A stretch of 64,000 nt of DNA from Caryophanon tenue. GTDB lineage: Bacteria; Bacillota; Bacilli; Bacillales_A; Planococcaceae. Shown here piece by piece: positions 19,574-30,114 of this stretch. The first letter of the stretch is position 1; every line of letters starts with the position of its first letter. The stretch is taken from positions 186,001 to 250,000 of the forward strand of contig NZ_MASJ01000001.1 of assembly GCF_001700315.1 (NCBI RefSeq), written 5' to 3'. Made by a program: the position numbers and the translations under genes. The notes under the pieces were generated by a model that was not told the origin of the DNA, did no database searches, and saw nothing but the letters and a program-made list of their open reading frames with translations.

Positions 19574-20863
19574 ATGCGTTCATATGAAAAATCAAAACAA
19601 GCTTATACAGAAGCAGTTGACTTGATGCCAGGTGGTGTAAACTCACCAGTACGAGCATTTAAATCAGTAAACATGGATCCTATTTTTATGGATTCAGGTA
19701 AAGGCGCGATGATTACAGATATCGATGGGAATGAGTACATTGACTATGTATTATCATGGGGACCGCTTATTTTAGGGCATTCAGAGCCGAAAGTAGTCGC
19801 AGCGATTCAACAGCAAGCGATGAAAGCGACGTCATTTGGTGCACCATCTTTATCGGAAACAGAACTTGCGAAACTGGTAATGGAACGTGTACCTGGCATT
19901 GAAATGATTCGTTTCGTATCATCAGGAACAGAAGCAACAATGTCGGCATTACGTTTAGCACGTGGTGTGACAGGACGTGATAAAATTTTAAAGTTTGAAG
20001 GTTCTTACCACGGACATGGTGATTCATTATTAATTAAAGCGGGTTCAGGGGTTGCGACACTAGGCTTACCGGATTCACCAGGTGTACCGGCGGATATTGC
20101 GAAAAATACATTAACAGTTGCTTACAACGATTTAGCCTCAGCGAAGCTTGTATTTGAAAAATACGGCGATGATTTAGCAGCAGTGATTGTTGAGCCAGTT
20201 GCTGGAAATATGGGAGTTGTGCCACCGAAGCCGGAGTTTTTAACAGGCTTACGTGCACTAACAGAGCAATACGGGACGATTTTAATTTTCGATGAAGTTA
20301 TGACAGGTTTCCGCGTTGATTATGGTTGTGCACAAGGTTATTATGGTGTGACACCAGATTTAACGACACTTGGTAAAGTAATCGGTGGCGGTTTACCGGT
20401 TGGTGCATTTGCAGGGAAGCGTGAAATTATGGAGCAAATCGCGCCAGCAGGTCCGATTTATCAAGCAGGCACATTATCAGGTAACCCACTTGCGATGACA
20501 GCGGGTTATACGACGTTAGCGCAATTAACACCTGCGTCATATGAATACTTCCAAAAGCTTGGTGACCAATTAGAAGAAGGTTTCCGAGCAGCAGCAACGA
20601 AATATAATATTCCACATACTGTAAACCGTGCTGGCTCAATGATTGGTTTCTTCTTCACAAACGAAGAAGTAGTAGATTTTGAATCAGCGAAAACATCGGA
20701 TTTAGCGCTATTTGCGGAATACTTTAAATTAATGGCAGAAGAAGGGATCTTCTTACCACCATCACAATTTGAAGGGTTATTTATTTCAACAGCGCACACA
20801 GAAGAACATATTGCAAAAACAGTTGCGGCATTCCATACTGTTTTTGAAAAATTAGCGCGTTAA
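19574..20863 (+). CDS. hemL: Glutamate-1-semialdehyde 2,1-aminomutase
   Basis: A 429-residue PLP enzyme converting glutamate-1-semialdehyde to 5-aminolevulinate, acting directly after HemA. The N-terminus has [12 protein letters not shown]. The PLP Schiff-base Lys268 lies in [11 protein letters not shown], and [10 protein letters not shown] precedes it. It is the last gene of the heme operon, followed by two terminators. In B. subtilis spoVID and ysxE follow; here a broken diguanylate cyclase gene takes that place. Confidence 0.97.
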   Translation: MRSYEKSKQAYTEAVDLMPGGVNSPVRAFKSVNMDPIFMDSGKGAMITDIDGNEYIDYVLSWGPLILGHSEPKVVAAIQQQAMKATSFGAPSLSETELAKLVMERVPGIEMIRFVSSGTEATMSALRLARGVTGRDKILKFEGSYHGHGDSLLIKAGSGVATLGLPDSPGVPADIAKNTLTVAYNDLASAKLVFEKYGDDLAAVIVEPVAGNMGVVPPKPEFLTGLRALTEQYGTILIFDEVMTGFRVDYGCAQGYYGVTPDLTTLGKVIGGGLPVGAFAGKREIMEQIAPAGPIYQAGTLSGNPLAMTAGYTTLAQLTPASYEYFQKLGDQLEEGFRAAATKYNIPHTVNRAGSMIGFFFTNEEVVDFESAKTSDLALFAEYFKLMAEEGIFLPPSQFEGLFISTAHTEEHIAKTVAAFHTVFEKLAR

Positions 20864-20880
20864 TTCACGCATACATGTTT

Positions 20881-20919
20881 AAAAAGAAGCGTCCTAGAGT
20901 AATTGCTAGGGCGCTTTTT
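20881..20919 (+). terminator. Terminator 1 after hemL
   Basis: AAAAAG then a 10-bp stem AGCGTCCTAG with CTAGGGCGCT, followed by TTTTT. Symmetric A and T runs make it potentially bidirectional. Confidence 0.85.
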
Positions 20920-20926
20920 ATATGTT

Positions 20927-20963
20927 AAGACCTATTTTGTGTTCGTGAAAATAGGTCTTTTTT
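20927..20963 (+). terminator. Terminator 2 after hemL
   Basis: A perfect 12-bp stem AAGACCTATTTT/AAAATAGGTCTT (20927-20938 with 20948-20959) followed by a T-run. It is tandem to the previous one. Confidence 0.8.
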
Positions 20964-21001
20964 CAAATGTTTGGAGAAATGTGTAACATAAGGAATAGGA
21001 G

Positions 21002-21594
21002 GTGGGGGTCATCGAATCAAGAACAGATGAGATTGTGCAATTCAATGCAAAACGTATATATGTAATGGCGAAGATTGTCATTTTTATTAGTGTTATATTA
21101 GGCATCATTAATTGGATTGGCAGTATGACTCAAGTGCGAGAGGAACCGTATTTTAAAGGGTATCTTCTTGTGTATGGCTTGCTTATTTTATTAAACATCT
21201 GTGTCTATTATTTTTATCGTTTTTCATTGTCACCTCTGACCGCTCGAATGTATCGAATTATCGTCAATGTTTATATATACAGTACCATTTTATTATTGAT
21301 GTCGATTATTTTAAACAATATAATGATCGCTACGGTCACGCGCAAGGCGATAAAGTATTGCATGCCATTGCACAAGCGGTTGAGACATTGGCGATTGCGC
21401 ATGAACGTTCACCTATTTCGCCGCATATTACCGTAAGTATCGGTGGCTTTTATGGTCAAGCATCTCATGTGGACTGCTTAGACTATTTTTACAAGTCTGC
21501 AGATCATGCGTTATATGCCGTTAAACAGAGTGGACGGAATCATTTTCAGATTCACGATCATGAACAAGCGATGACACAAACGCTTGAAAAATAA
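21002..21594 (+). pseudogene. Degraded membrane diguanylate cyclase (GGDEF) gene
   Basis: The first frame (to about 21318) encodes a membrane domain with four hydrophobic segments. A shifted frame then reads [18 protein letters not shown], the N-terminal part of a GGDEF domain. This runs straight into [24 protein letters not shown] and [17 protein letters not shown], the C-terminal part. So there is a frame-breaking junction near 21318. A second internal loss near 21370 has removed about 40 residues that should contain the GGDEF active-site motif. An ideal AGGAGGTG at 20998-21004 points to codon 21011, which is ATC, not ATG, so the start codon also looks mutated. It cannot make c-di-GMP. Confidence 0.8.
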
Positions 21595-21612
21595 GTAAGA
21601 ATTGATTATAAT
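21584..21612 (+). promoter_or_regulatory. Strong SigA promoter of the valS leader
   Basis: TTGAAA (21584-21589), 17 bases, TATAAT (21607-21612). The -35 box lies inside the last codons of the diguanylate cyclase remnant. Confidence 0.85.
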
Positions 21613-21619
21613 AGCGGTA

Positions 21620-21895
21620 TTCTAAATAGTTGATGCAACGAATAGGAAGAGTAAAATGAACGCGCTTTATAGAGAGGAAACGGTAGCTGAAAAGTTTCTA
21701 AAGTAGCCCATTTGAACGTAGCCTAGGAGCAGCCTTTATGAACTAACAGTAGTAAAGTGCCGGTTAAACACCGTTATCGATAATGAAGTGCTGATAGGGA
21801 AAAGTGGGCGAACGCTTGACTGGACCTTAGCAGAATTAAAGGTGGTACCGCGATTAACTCCCTCGTCCTTTTGAATAGACGACGGGAGTTTTTTA
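21620..21895 (+). promoter_or_regulatory. T-box riboswitch controlling valS
   Basis: The conserved T-box core AAAGGTGGTACCGCG is at 21838-21852. It is followed by an intrinsic terminator, stem 21857-21867 with 21878-21889 (one bulged C), then TTTTTT. The T-box core can pair with the 5' arm to form the antiterminator. Upstream lies the Stem I region (about 21640-21760). The downstream gene is valS, so uncharged tRNA-Val is the expected effector. GTA at 21718-21720 is a candidate specifier codon, not proven without folding. Confidence 0.92.
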
Positions 21896-21937
21896 TGTTG
21901 CCTAGGCAATGTAAAACAACAAAAGGAGAGAAACGTG

Positions 21938-24589
21938 ATGACAGAACAACAAAACATTTCAATGCCAACGAAATATGAGCCACAAAACGTTGAACAAGGT
22001 CGCTATGACTGGTGGCTAGAAGGCAAATTTTTCGAAGCGCAACCAGAAAGTGGTAAAACACCATACTCAATCGTAATTCCACCACCGAACGTAACTGGTA
22101 AATTACACTTAGGGCATGCATGGGATACAACATTACAAGATATTTTAGTACGTATGAAGCGCATGCAAGGCTTTGACGCACTTTGGTTACCAGGGATGGA
22201 CCATGCAGGGATTGCGACACAAGCGAAAGTAGAAGAAAAGCTACGCAGCGAAGGCATTTCTCGTTATGATTTAGGACGCGAAGCATTCCTAGAAAAAACA
22301 TGGGAATGGAAAGAAGAATATGCTTCTCACATTCGTGAACAATGGGCGAAATTAGGCTTAGGTTTAGATTACACACGTGAGCGTTTTACATTAGATGAAG
22401 GTTTAAACGAAGCGGTAAACGAAGTATTCGTAACATTATACGAAAAAGGTTTAATCTACCGTGGTGAACGCATCATTAACTGGGACCCAGCAGCGAAAAC
22501 AGCGTTATCAGATATCGAAGTAATTCATAAAGAAGTAGAAGGCGCATTCTACCATATGGAATATCCGTTAGCAGATGGTTCTGGTACATTACGCGTTGCA
22601 ACAACTCGTCCAGAAACAATGTTAGGTGACTCTGGTGTTGCAGTACACCCTGAAGATGAGCGTTATGCACATTTAGTAGGGAAAACAGTTATTTTACCAA
22701 TTATGAACCGTGAAATTCCAATTGTAGCAGATGACTACGTAGATAAAGATTTCGGTACAGGCGTTGTGAAAATGACACCAGCCCACGATCCGAACGACTT
22801 TGAAGTTGGGAACCGTCACAACTTAGAGCGCATTTTAGTAATGAATGAAGATGGTACAATGAACGACCTTGCTGGCAAATATGCAGGCATGGACCGCTTC
22901 GAATGTCGTAAACAAATCGTAGCAGATTTACAAGAAGCTGGCGTATTAGTGGAAATTGAGCCACACACACACCAAGTAGGTCACTCTGAGCGTACAAACG
23001 CAGTTGTAGAGCCATACTTATCAAAACAATGGTTCGTAAAAATGGCACCACTTGCTGAAGAAGCATTAAACATGCAAGCGAAGGAAGACGAAAAGGTAAA
23101 CTTCGTACCAAATCGCTTCGAAAACACGTATAACCGCTGGATGGAAAACATTCATGACTGGTGTATTTCTCGTCAACTATGGTGGGGTCACCAAATCCCA
23201 GCATGGTACAACAATGAAACAGGAGAAGTATACGTTGGTAAGGAAGCACCAGCAGATGCAGACAACTGGACACGCGATGAAGACGTTCTTGATACGTGGT
23301 TCTCATCTGCATTATGGCCGTTCTCAACAATGGGTTGGCCGGATAAAGAAGCAGCTGACTTTAAACGTTACTACCCAACAGATGCACTTGTAACAGGTTA
23401 CGATATCATCTTCTTCTGGGTAAGCCGTATGATTTTCCAAGGAAAAGAATTCACAGGTGAGCGTCCATTTAAAGATGTATTAATTCACGGCTTAGTACGT
23501 GACGCTGAAGGACGTAAAATGTCGAAGTCTCTTGGTAACGGTGTTGACCCAATGGATGTTATCGACCAATACGGTGCAGATGCATTACGTTACTTCTTAG
23601 CAACTGGTTCTTCACCAGGACAAGATTTACGTTACTCAACAGAAAAAGTAGAATCGACATGGAACTTCATTAATAAAATTTGGAACGCTTCTCGTTTCGC
23701 ATTAATGAACATGGAAGGTTTAACATTTGAAGAAATTAATCTAGATGGCAACTTAAACGTAGCAGATAAGTGGATTTTATCTCGCTTAAATGAAACGATT
23801 GAGCGCGTAACAGCATTAGCTGAAAAGTACGAGTTCGGTGAAGTTGGTCGTGAATTATATAACTTCATTTGGGATGATTTCTGTTCTTGGTATATCGAAA
23901 TGGCGAAGTTACCACTTTACGGTGATGATGAAGCAGCGAAGTTAACAACACGCTCAGTATTAGCGTACGTACTTGATAACACAATGCGCTTATTACACCC
24001 ATTCATGCCATTCGTAACGGAAGAGATTTGGCAGCACTTACCACACGAAGGTGAATCAATTACAGTTGCAGCATGGCCAACAGTAAACCCTGCATTTAAC
24101 TTCGAACAAGAAGCACAACATATGAAGTTATTAACAGAAATGATTCGCTCTGTACGTAACATTCGTGCGGAAGTAAATACGCCAATGAGCAAAAAAGTAA
24201 ACTTAAGCATTTTAGCAAAAGATGCACAAACAGCAGCAGTGTTAGAAGAAAACCGTGCGTATATTGAGAAGTTCTGTAACCCGGAAGAGTTAACAATCGG
24301 GCATGATTTTACAGCACCAGAGCAATCAATGTCAGCAGTTGTATCAGGCGCTGAACTATTCTTACCACTTGCTGGTTTAATTAACATCGACGAAGAAGTA
24401 GCTCGTTTAGAAAAAGAGCTAGAGAAATGGGCGAAGGAAGTTAAACTTGTAAACGGTAAATTATCAAACGAAAAATTCGTTTCAAAAGCACCGGAAGCAT
24501 TAGTAAATGCAGAGCGTGAAAAATTAGCGGATTATGAAGCAAAACACGCGTCAGTTGAAAAACGTTTAGAAGAATTAAAAGCACTATAA
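21938..24589 (+). CDS. valS: Valyl-tRNA synthetase
   Basis: An 883-residue class I synthetase. [14 protein letters not shown] carries the HIGH-type motif near residue 48, and KMSKS is near 527 in [10 protein letters not shown]. The editing domain lies about 190-350 ([10 protein letters not shown]). A C-terminal coiled coil occupies the last 65 residues. ATG 21938 is 9 bases from AAGGAG, better than the adjacent GTG 21935. Expression is controlled by the T-box upstream. Confidence 0.98.
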   Translation: MTEQQNISMPTKYEPQNVEQGRYDWWLEGKFFEAQPESGKTPYSIVIPPPNVTGKLHLGHAWDTTLQDILVRMKRMQGFDALWLPGMDHAGIATQAKVEEKLRSEGISRYDLGREAFLEKTWEWKEEYASHIREQWAKLGLGLDYTRERFTLDEGLNEAVNEVFVTLYEKGLIYRGERIINWDPAAKTALSDIEVIHKEVEGAFYHMEYPLADGSGTLRVATTRPETMLGDSGVAVHPEDERYAHLVGKTVILPIMNREIPIVADDYVDKDFGTGVVKMTPAHDPNDFEVGNRHNLERILVMNEDGTMNDLAGKYAGMDRFECRKQIVADLQEAGVLVEIEPHTHQVGHSERTNAVVEPYLSKQWFVKMAPLAEEALNMQAKEDEKVNFVPNRFENTYNRWMENIHDWCISRQLWWGHQIPAWYNNETGEVYVGKEAPADADNWTRDEDVLDTWFSSALWPFSTMGWPDKEAADFKRYYPTDALVTGYDIIFFWVSRMIFQGKEFTGERPFKDVLIHGLVRDAEGRKMSKSLGNGVDPMDVIDQYGADALRYFLATGSSPGQDLRYSTEKVESTWNFINKIWNASRFALMNMEGLTFEEINLDGNLNVADKWILSRLNETIERVTALAEKYEFGEVGRELYNFIWDDFCSWYIEMAKLPLYGDDEAAKLTTRSVLAYVLDNTMRLLHPFMPFVTEEIWQHLPHEGESITVAAWPTVNPAFNFEQEAQHMKLLTEMIRSVRNIRAEVNTPMSKKVNLSILAKDAQTAAVLEENRAYIEKFCNPEELTIGHDFTAPEQSMSAVVSGAELFLPLAGLINIDEEVARLEKELEKWAKEVKLVNGKLSNEKFVSKAPEALVNAEREKLADYEAKHASVEKRLEELKAL

Positions 24590-24599
24590 TTATTGAAGC

Positions 24600-24634
24600 A
24601 GAGATGTCCGAGCATTGTTCGGGCATCTCTTTTT
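24600..24634 (+). terminator. Terminator after valS
   Basis: A 12-bp stem with one G-U (24600-24611 with 24619-24630) followed by TTTTT. Confidence 0.88.
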
Positions 24635-24674
24635 ATGAGGGATTGTGGAAAAGACAGTACTTTGCTGAACGCCG

Positions 24675-24703
24675 TTGACCCGATGGACTTCATTCGCTAC
24701 AAT
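24675..24703 (+). promoter_or_regulatory. SigA promoter of the folC pair
   Basis: TTGACC (24675-24680), 17 bases, TACAAT (24698-24703). It lies about 40 bases upstream of the TTG start of the first folC. Confidence 0.75.
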
Positions 24704-24741
24704 TACGGAGGATATATAGAGACGAGAGGTCGTGAACGGAT

Positions 24742-26010
24742 TTGCAACACTTTGTAACAGTGACACAATGCGAAAATTATTTATTTCAACTGCGTGGTGG
24801 CGACAAGCGTGACGAGCCTTTAGCGGTTGTACAAGCTTTACTTGAAGCGTTTAACAATCCGCAGCAACAAGTACCGTTTGTGCATATTGCCGGCACAAAT
24901 GGGAAAGGTTCAACGGTAAATTTTTTACAAGAAATGCTAATAGCAGGGAATGTGCGTGTGGGTGCCTTTACATCACCACATTTAGAGCAGGTGAATGAGC
25001 GAATTCGCATTAACGGTGTGTATATAGATGATGCTACATTTATTCGCTATGTGAATGAACTGATGGCGGTTATGCAGGAACAACAATTATCGCCAAATTT
25101 CTTTGAAGTGATAACAGTCATGGCTTGGCGCTATTTTGCTGAACAGCAAGTGGATATTGCGTTAATGGAAGTCGGGATTGGCGGACGTCTTGACTCAACA
25201 AATGTAGCGACACCGCTTGCTTCCATTATTACATCGATTGGCTTTGACCATATTGATATGCTCGGGGAAACATTAACCGAGATTGCTAGTGAAAAGGCAG
25301 GGATTATTAAAGCGCATGTGCCCGTCGTTTCAACGGTTTTACAACAAGAGGCGATAGCGGTACTTGAACAAACCGCTCGTCAGCAGCAGGCACCGTATTA
25401 TGGTTACGGTAACCATTTTACGGTTGAACAAAAAAGTGAGCATATACAGTACCAGTCAGATAACCGAGAGCTTAGATTTACACTGCAAATGCAAGGTGCA
25501 CATCAAATGCGTAATGCAGCAGCAGCGATTGCGTGCATTGATTGTTTAGCACCGTACGTGCAGCTTACAAACGAGCACATGCAGCAAGGTTTAGCCCGCG
25601 CGATGTGGGCAGGACGTTTTGAAGAAATACGTTCGCGTGTGTTTATTGACGGTGCCCATAATGAGCAAGGAACAGCAGCATTAGTAGAAACATTAACGCA
25701 AATGTATCCGGCAAAGCGCTATCATTTTATTTACGCAGCAATGAGTGATAAAGACCATGCGAAAAGCATTGCACAAATGGATGCGATTGCAGAAACGATA
25801 ACGTTTACGACATTGCCAATGCCTCGTGCAGCGACAGCAGAGGCACTATACGCACTCTCGACACATCGACAAAAAACTTATACAACGGATTGGCAGCAAG
25901 CAATTACATCGCGTATAAAGCAGCTTACACCGCAGGACCTACTCATTGTGACGGGCTCCCTGTACTTTATTTCAGAAGCACGACCATTTATGCAACAATT
26001 GGAGGCGTAA
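24742..26010 (+). CDS. folC: Folylpolyglutamate/dihydrofolate synthase, canonical copy
   Basis: A 422-residue ATP-dependent ligase adding glutamate to (dihydro)folates. The P-loop HIAGTNGKGSTVNF lies near residues 48-61. Family signatures are fully kept: TSPHLEQVNERIRING, GIGGRLDSTN, and FDHIDMLGETLTEIASEKAGI with the Lys expected to be carbamylated. The C-terminal Mur-ligase domain has DGAHNEQG. TTG 24742 is the first possible start after an in-frame stop at 24733. It stands in the valS-folC order of B. subtilis. A second, diverged folC follows after 4 bases. Confidence 0.93.
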   Translation: MQHFVTVTQCENYLFQLRGGDKRDEPLAVVQALLEAFNNPQQQVPFVHIAGTNGKGSTVNFLQEMLIAGNVRVGAFTSPHLEQVNERIRINGVYIDDATFIRYVNELMAVMQEQQLSPNFFEVITVMAWRYFAEQQVDIALMEVGIGGRLDSTNVATPLASIITSIGFDHIDMLGETLTEIASEKAGIIKAHVPVVSTVLQQEAIAVLEQTARQQQAPYYGYGNHFTVEQKSEHIQYQSDNRELRFTLQMQGAHQMRNAAAAIACIDCLAPYVQLTNEHMQQGLARAMWAGRFEEIRSRVFIDGAHNEQGTAALVETLTQMYPAKRYHFIYAAMSDKDHAKSIAQMDAIAETITFTTLPMPRAATAEALYALSTHRQKTYTTDWQQAITSRIKQLTPQDLLIVTGSLYFISEARPFMQQLEA

Positions 26011-26014
26011 CAGT

Positions 26015-27226
26015 ATGGAAATTCAAGGATTGGCTCACTATAAAGAAATGTTTGGCGTAGCAAGTACAGCGGTGATTACACCAGGATTGTCACGTGTAGA
26101 AGCGGCATTACGCGCTTTAGGAAATCCAGAGAAATCTCTACATATTATTCATGTAGCAGGTACAAATGGAAAGGGTTCAACAATCGGCTTTTTAGAACAA
26201 TTATGTACAACACGTCAGTTACAAGTTGGCGTATTTACATCACCTGCTTTTATTGATGTACATGATCAACTACGACTAAATGGACAGCACATCACCCCTG
26301 CGCAACTAGAAGCGGCCATGGAAACAGTAGCGGCAGCGAATGTACGTGATTTAACGGATTTTGAATTGCTGACGGTTGTAGCATATGTTGCCTTTTCACA
26401 AGCGAACGTCGATGTTGCGATTATTGAAGCGGGTATGGGCGGCTTGCTCGATGCGACAAATGTGGTGAAGCCGGTGGTAAGTGTGATTACGACAGTGGCG
26501 CTGGAGCATACAAACTTTTTAGGTACAACACTTAAAGACATTGCTACGCATAAAGCAGGCATTATTAAGCGTGGTGTACCGATTATTCAAGGGGCTGTGT
26601 CACAAGAAGCAGCGAGCGTCATCGCACAAACGGCAAATAAATTACATGCGCCGCTATTTGTATATGCGCAAGATTTTCAGGTGGAAGACAACGTCTATCG
26701 TAGCGAAGCATTAACGATTCATGATTTAACACCATCGTTACATGGCGAGCATCAGCTTCATAATATGGCACTTGCGATTGCTGCATTTGAGCAGTTTTGT
26801 ATACGCATGAAGCTACATATTGCACCTAAACGCGTGCAACAAGCTGTGTCACAAGTACATGTACCATATCGCTTTGAACAAATTCGCGATCATGTATACG
26901 TGGACGGTGCGCATAATGTGGCGGCGGCAGAAGCACTTGTAGCGACGATTCGTGAGATGTTTGGCGAACAACGCGTTCATTTTGTTATCGGTATACTTGC
27001 GGATAAAGATATACAGGGCATTCTTAATGTATTAGCACCTGTTGCCGCATCCTTTACATGTGTGCCTTTTTCACATCCGCGTGCGTTAAGTGCTACGCAA
27101 TTAGCGAGTATGATACCTGGTAGTAAAGAGGTGGCGACGTTAGATGAAGCGATTGCTTTAGCTAATGGTGAAGTTGTTGTCGTTACGGGCTCCCTTTATT
27201 TATTAGCAACTGTAGTATCTGCATAA
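26015..27226 (+). CDS. Second, diverged FolC-family Mur-ligase-like enzyme
   Basis: A 403-residue paralogue of the preceding gene, retaining the P-loop HVAGTNGKGSTIGF and DGAHNVAA. Conserved FolC positions are altered. SPHLEQVNERI is replaced by SPAFIDVHDQL, GGRLD by GGLLD, and the FDH/IASEKAGI segment by LEH/IATHKAGI; the Lys is kept. It therefore probably binds ATP and ligates an amino acid, but the folate-side contacts may differ. It could be a specialised dihydrofolate or polyglutamate synthase or act on another substrate. It is read from the same promoter as folC and ends at a strong terminator. In B. subtilis comC and spoIIB lie here instead. Confidence 0.85.
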   Translation: MEIQGLAHYKEMFGVASTAVITPGLSRVEAALRALGNPEKSLHIIHVAGTNGKGSTIGFLEQLCTTRQLQVGVFTSPAFIDVHDQLRLNGQHITPAQLEAAMETVAAANVRDLTDFELLTVVAYVAFSQANVDVAIIEAGMGGLLDATNVVKPVVSVITTVALEHTNFLGTTLKDIATHKAGIIKRGVPIIQGAVSQEAASVIAQTANKLHAPLFVYAQDFQVEDNVYRSEALTIHDLTPSLHGEHQLHNMALAIAAFEQFCIRMKLHIAPKRVQQAVSQVHVPYRFEQIRDHVYVDGAHNVAAAEALVATIREMFGEQRVHFVIGILADKDIQGILNVLAPVAASFTCVPFSHPRALSATQLASMIPGSKEVATLDEAIALANGEVVVVTGSLYLLATVVSA

Positions 27227-27227
27227 T

Positions 27228-27261
27228 GGTGAAGGGGGCAACCCTTTCATCTTTTTATTTT
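27228..27261 (+). terminator. Terminator after the folC pair
   Basis: A 10-bp stem (27228-27237 with 27242-27251, two G-U) with loop GCAA, then TTTTTATTTT. It begins 2 bases after the stop codon. Confidence 0.85.
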
Positions 27262-27362
27262 CAACTTGTAAACGATGCATATTCGCAATGTGACATAGAG
27301 AAAAGAAGAAATTCTGCCTTTTTTCGCAGTTGAAATTTAAATTTTTAGCAGCGAACGTGTCG

Positions 27363-27390
27363 TTGCAAATACACACAGATTTTATACAAT
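27363..27390 (+). promoter_or_regulatory. SigA promoter of maf-radC
   Basis: TTGCAA (27363-27368), 16 bases, TACAAT (27385-27390), 20 bases before the maf start. Confidence 0.65.
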
Positions 27391-27409
27391 ACATTTGGAG
27401 GAACGATTT

Positions 27410-28000
27410 ATGCAATTTCAAACAACCGCGACATTTATTTTAGCGTCAGCATCCCCGCGAAGAAAGGAACTTTTTAGCCAATTTGGCATCCCGTTCACGA
27501 TTGAAACGGCAGATGTTGACGAGCAAAGCATTGCTGTTGTGTCGCCTGAACAATATGTACGCGATGTTGCGTTATTAAAAGCGCGTGCAGTCGCAGCGAA
27601 TCATCCAGAAGCAGTGATTATTGGCGCAGATACGACCGTTGCATTTAACGGTATACTGCTGCATAAACCGAGCGGAGTTGACGAGGCAGTTACCCACTTA
27701 ACGACACTGCGCGGTCAGCAACATGATGTATTTACAGCGGTTGCGATTATTGAACCGAACGGAACAGAGACGGTAATCGTTGAACGAACGATTGTGCAGT
27801 TTAAGCAATTTTCAGATGCTCTTTTACATGCCTATATTGCAACGGGTGACCCGTTTGATAAGGCAGGCGGCTATGGTATTCAAACAGATGGTATGTTTTT
27901 AGTTGAACGTATTGAAGGAGACTATTTAAACGTTGTTGGCTTACCGGTTGCATCCTTGTGTGAGCAACTTGTAGCGCAGCAATTACTAACACTCGTATAA
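27410..28000 (+). CDS. maf: Maf-family nucleotide pyrophosphatase
   Basis: A 196-residue house-cleaning enzyme hydrolysing non-canonical or modified nucleoside triphosphates to monophosphates; linked to septum control in B. subtilis. ASASPRRKELF forms the phosphate-binding N-terminus. IGADTTV contains the catalytic Asp, and DKAGGYGIQ the nucleotide-specificity segment. GGAGG (27397-27401) is 8 bases before ATG 27410; a TTG 15 bases upstream overlaps it and is rejected. Confidence 0.94.
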   Translation: MQFQTTATFILASASPRRKELFSQFGIPFTIETADVDEQSIAVVSPEQYVRDVALLKARAVAANHPEAVIIGADTTVAFNGILLHKPSGVDEAVTHLTTLRGQQHDVFTAVAIIEPNGTETVIVERTIVQFKQFSDALLHAYIATGDPFDKAGGYGIQTDGMFLVERIEGDYLNVVGLPVASLCEQLVAQQLLTLV

Positions 28001-28015
28001 CAAGGAGATGACGAT

Positions 28016-28708
28016 GTGCAACATGTCCCGTTAAAACTGACAGAACGAGCTGATATTGACCGTCCACGTGAGCGTTTTTTATATCAAGGAGCAGCTAGTG
28101 TATCGAATGAAGAGCTCATTGCGCTTATTTTACGTAGTGGCACAAAAGATGAGCCCGTATTACAAATTGCAAGCCGTCTTATGCAACAGCTAGAGCATAT
28201 ACAAGCGCTCAAGATGACAACACTTGAGGAACTGACAAAAACAAAAGGGATCGGCACCATTAAAGCGGTGCAATTGCTTGCGGCAGTGGAGCTTGGCAAA
28301 CGGATAGCGTCAAAAAATCCGTTAGAGCGCTATACGATCCGTTCACCGGCTGATGCAGCAGCTTATGTCATGGAAGATTTAACGGGTTTACAGCAAGAGC
28401 ATTTTTTAGTAATGTATTTAAATGTAAAAAATCATGTACTGCATAAAGAAGTCGTCTTTATCGGTAGCTTAAATGCGAGTCTTGTACACCCGCGAGAAAT
28501 TTTCCGCAATGCGATTAAACGTTCTGCAGCAAGCATTTTAGTCGCGCATAACCATCCGAGTGGTACGACAACACCAAGTCCTGAAGATTTAGATGTGACG
28601 ACCCGCTTAGTGGAAGTCGGAAAGCTTGTCGGAATCGAAGTTGTTGACCATTTAATTATTGGTGATTATGACTACTTGTCGTTGAAGGAAAAAGGCTATA
28701 TAGTGTAA
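28016..28708 (+). CDS. radC: RadC/YsxA-family JAB1/MPN-domain protein
   Basis: A 230-residue protein with an N-terminal helix-hairpin-helix region (TKGIGTIKAVQLLAA near residues 70-84) and a C-terminal JAB metalloprotease-like domain with the zinc motif HNHPSGTTTPSPED near residue 178. Despite the name, a DNA-repair role is not established; JAB-type hydrolysis is only predicted. Start is GTG 28016 after AAGGAG; the ATG at 28014 is out of frame. It precedes mreB as in B. subtilis. Confidence 0.92.
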   Translation: MQHVPLKLTERADIDRPRERFLYQGAASVSNEELIALILRSGTKDEPVLQIASRLMQQLEHIQALKMTTLEELTKTKGIGTIKAVQLLAAVELGKRIASKNPLERYTIRSPADAAAYVMEDLTGLQQEHFLVMYLNVKNHVLHKEVVFIGSLNASLVHPREIFRNAIKRSAASILVAHNHPSGTTTPSPEDLDVTTRLVEVGKLVGIEVVDHLIIGDYDYLSLKEKGYIV

Positions 28709-28765
28709 AGAAGGATTGTCTCGCAATACTACACTTGTTGAGACAATCCTTCTATTTGTATTTTT
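28709..28765 (+). terminator. Terminator after radC
   Basis: A perfect 14-bp stem (28709-28722 with 28740-28753) followed by ATTTGTATTTTT. Confidence 0.8.
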
Positions 28766-29076
28766 ATGTGAAAGGGAACTTTTTTCATAAGTGTGCGTCA
28801 AGGCTACAGGCGTATTTTTTCACATCACATTATACGTACATAGTAGAAGTAGCTAAACCCAAGTACGTAGGCAAAACACGAATTTTTCTAGCTGTCATGA
28901 ATAAAACGCAAGAAAAAGCTTGCTATTTGGAACAATCGCGTAATTATTCGTGAGTTTCTAACGGAAAGTATAGAAGTGACACTGTAATTTTGTCATTCTT
29001 TCCGCTATAATTAAGCGTATGATTTGATAAATGAGGGCTTACGACGAGTAAGTGATATAGAAAGGGAGTACACAAA
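28766..29076 (+). promoter_or_regulatory. mreB upstream region
   Basis: No gene is supported here; a 72-codon frame lacks a ribosome binding site and family features. A perfect -10 TATAAT lies at 29006-29011, but no good -35 stands 16-18 bases before it, so the promoter call is tentative. Confidence 0.4.
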
Positions 29077-30099
29077 TTGTTCGGATTAGGAAGTAAAGAT
29101 GTCGGTATCGACTTAGGTACAGCTAACACATTAGTATTCGTAAAAGGGAAAGGCATCGTTTTACGCGAGCCATCAGTAGTAGCAAAAAACACAAAAACAG
29201 GAGACATTGTTGCGGTTGGTAATGATGCCAAAAATATGATTGGTCGTACGCCAGGCTCAATTGTAGCGATTCGCCCAATGAAAGACGGCGTTATCTCTGA
29301 TTTTGATATTACAGCAACAATGATTGAATATTATTTAAAAGAAGCGTTAAAAGTTTCAGGCTCTAACTGGAAAAAGCCAAATGTTATGATTTGTGTTCCT
29401 TATGGTATTACATCTGTAGAACAACGTGCGGTTATTGATGCATCACGTAAAGCTGGCGCAAAAGAAGCATTTACAATTGAAGAACCATTTGCAGCGGCAA
29501 TTGGCGCAAGCTTACCAGTATGGGATCCAACAGGGTCAATGGTTGTTGATATCGGTGGTGGTACAACAGAAGTAGCTGTCATTTCACTTGGTGGTATCGT
29601 AACGTCTGAATCAGTACGTTGTGGCGGTGACGCAATGGACCACGCGATTATTGCGTACATCCGTAAAACGTATAACTTAACTATTGGTGAACGTACGGCA
29701 GAAGCTGTGAAAATGGAAGTTGGTACAGCATCATTAGAAGGTGGCACGAATGAACAAATGGAGATTCGTGGACGTGACCTAGTAACAGGTTTACCGAAAA
29801 CGATTGAAATTACATCTTCTGAAATTTCAGAGTCATTACGTGAATGTGTAACGCAAATTATTGAAGGTGTGAAAAAGACGTTAGAGCAAACACCTCCAGA
29901 ATTATCAGCAGACGTAATGGAGCGCGGTATCGTATTAACGGGTGGTGGCGCATTATTACGCAACTTAGACAAAGTAATTAGTGACGAAACAAACATGCCA
30001 GTATTTATCGCAGAAAACCCATTAGATTGTGTTGCAATCGGTACGGGTCAAGCATTAGATCATATTGATTTAATTCGCTCTCAGCAAGTAAAAGGGTAA
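29077..30099 (+). CDS. mreB: MreB, actin-like rod-shape protein
   Basis: A 340-residue actin-fold ATPase that polymerises under the membrane and directs the elongation machinery. [10 protein letters not shown] is the phosphate 1 motif, IDIGGGTTE-type phosphate 2 appears as [13 protein letters not shown] near residue 155, and the adenosine motif [11 protein letters not shown] is near 290. Start is TTG 29077 behind AAAGGGAG. It opens the mreBCD-minCD operon. Confidence 0.97.
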   Translation: MFGLGSKDVGIDLGTANTLVFVKGKGIVLREPSVVAKNTKTGDIVAVGNDAKNMIGRTPGSIVAIRPMKDGVISDFDITATMIEYYLKEALKVSGSNWKKPNVMICVPYGITSVEQRAVIDASRKAGAKEAFTIEEPFAAAIGASLPVWDPTGSMVVDIGGGTTEVAVISLGGIVTSESVRCGGDAMDHAIIAYIRKTYNLTIGERTAEAVKMEVGTASLEGGTNEQMEIRGRDLVTGLPKTIEITSSEISESLRECVTQIIEGVKKTLEQTPPELSADVMERGIVLTGGGALLRNLDKVISDETNMPVFIAENPLDCVAIGTGQALDHIDLIRSQQVKG

Positions 30100-30114
30100 A
30101 AGGACGTGTGAGCA

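Noticed and set aside
28735-28953. A 72-codon frame upstream of mreB
   Set aside because: It begins inside the radC terminator and has no ribosome binding site.
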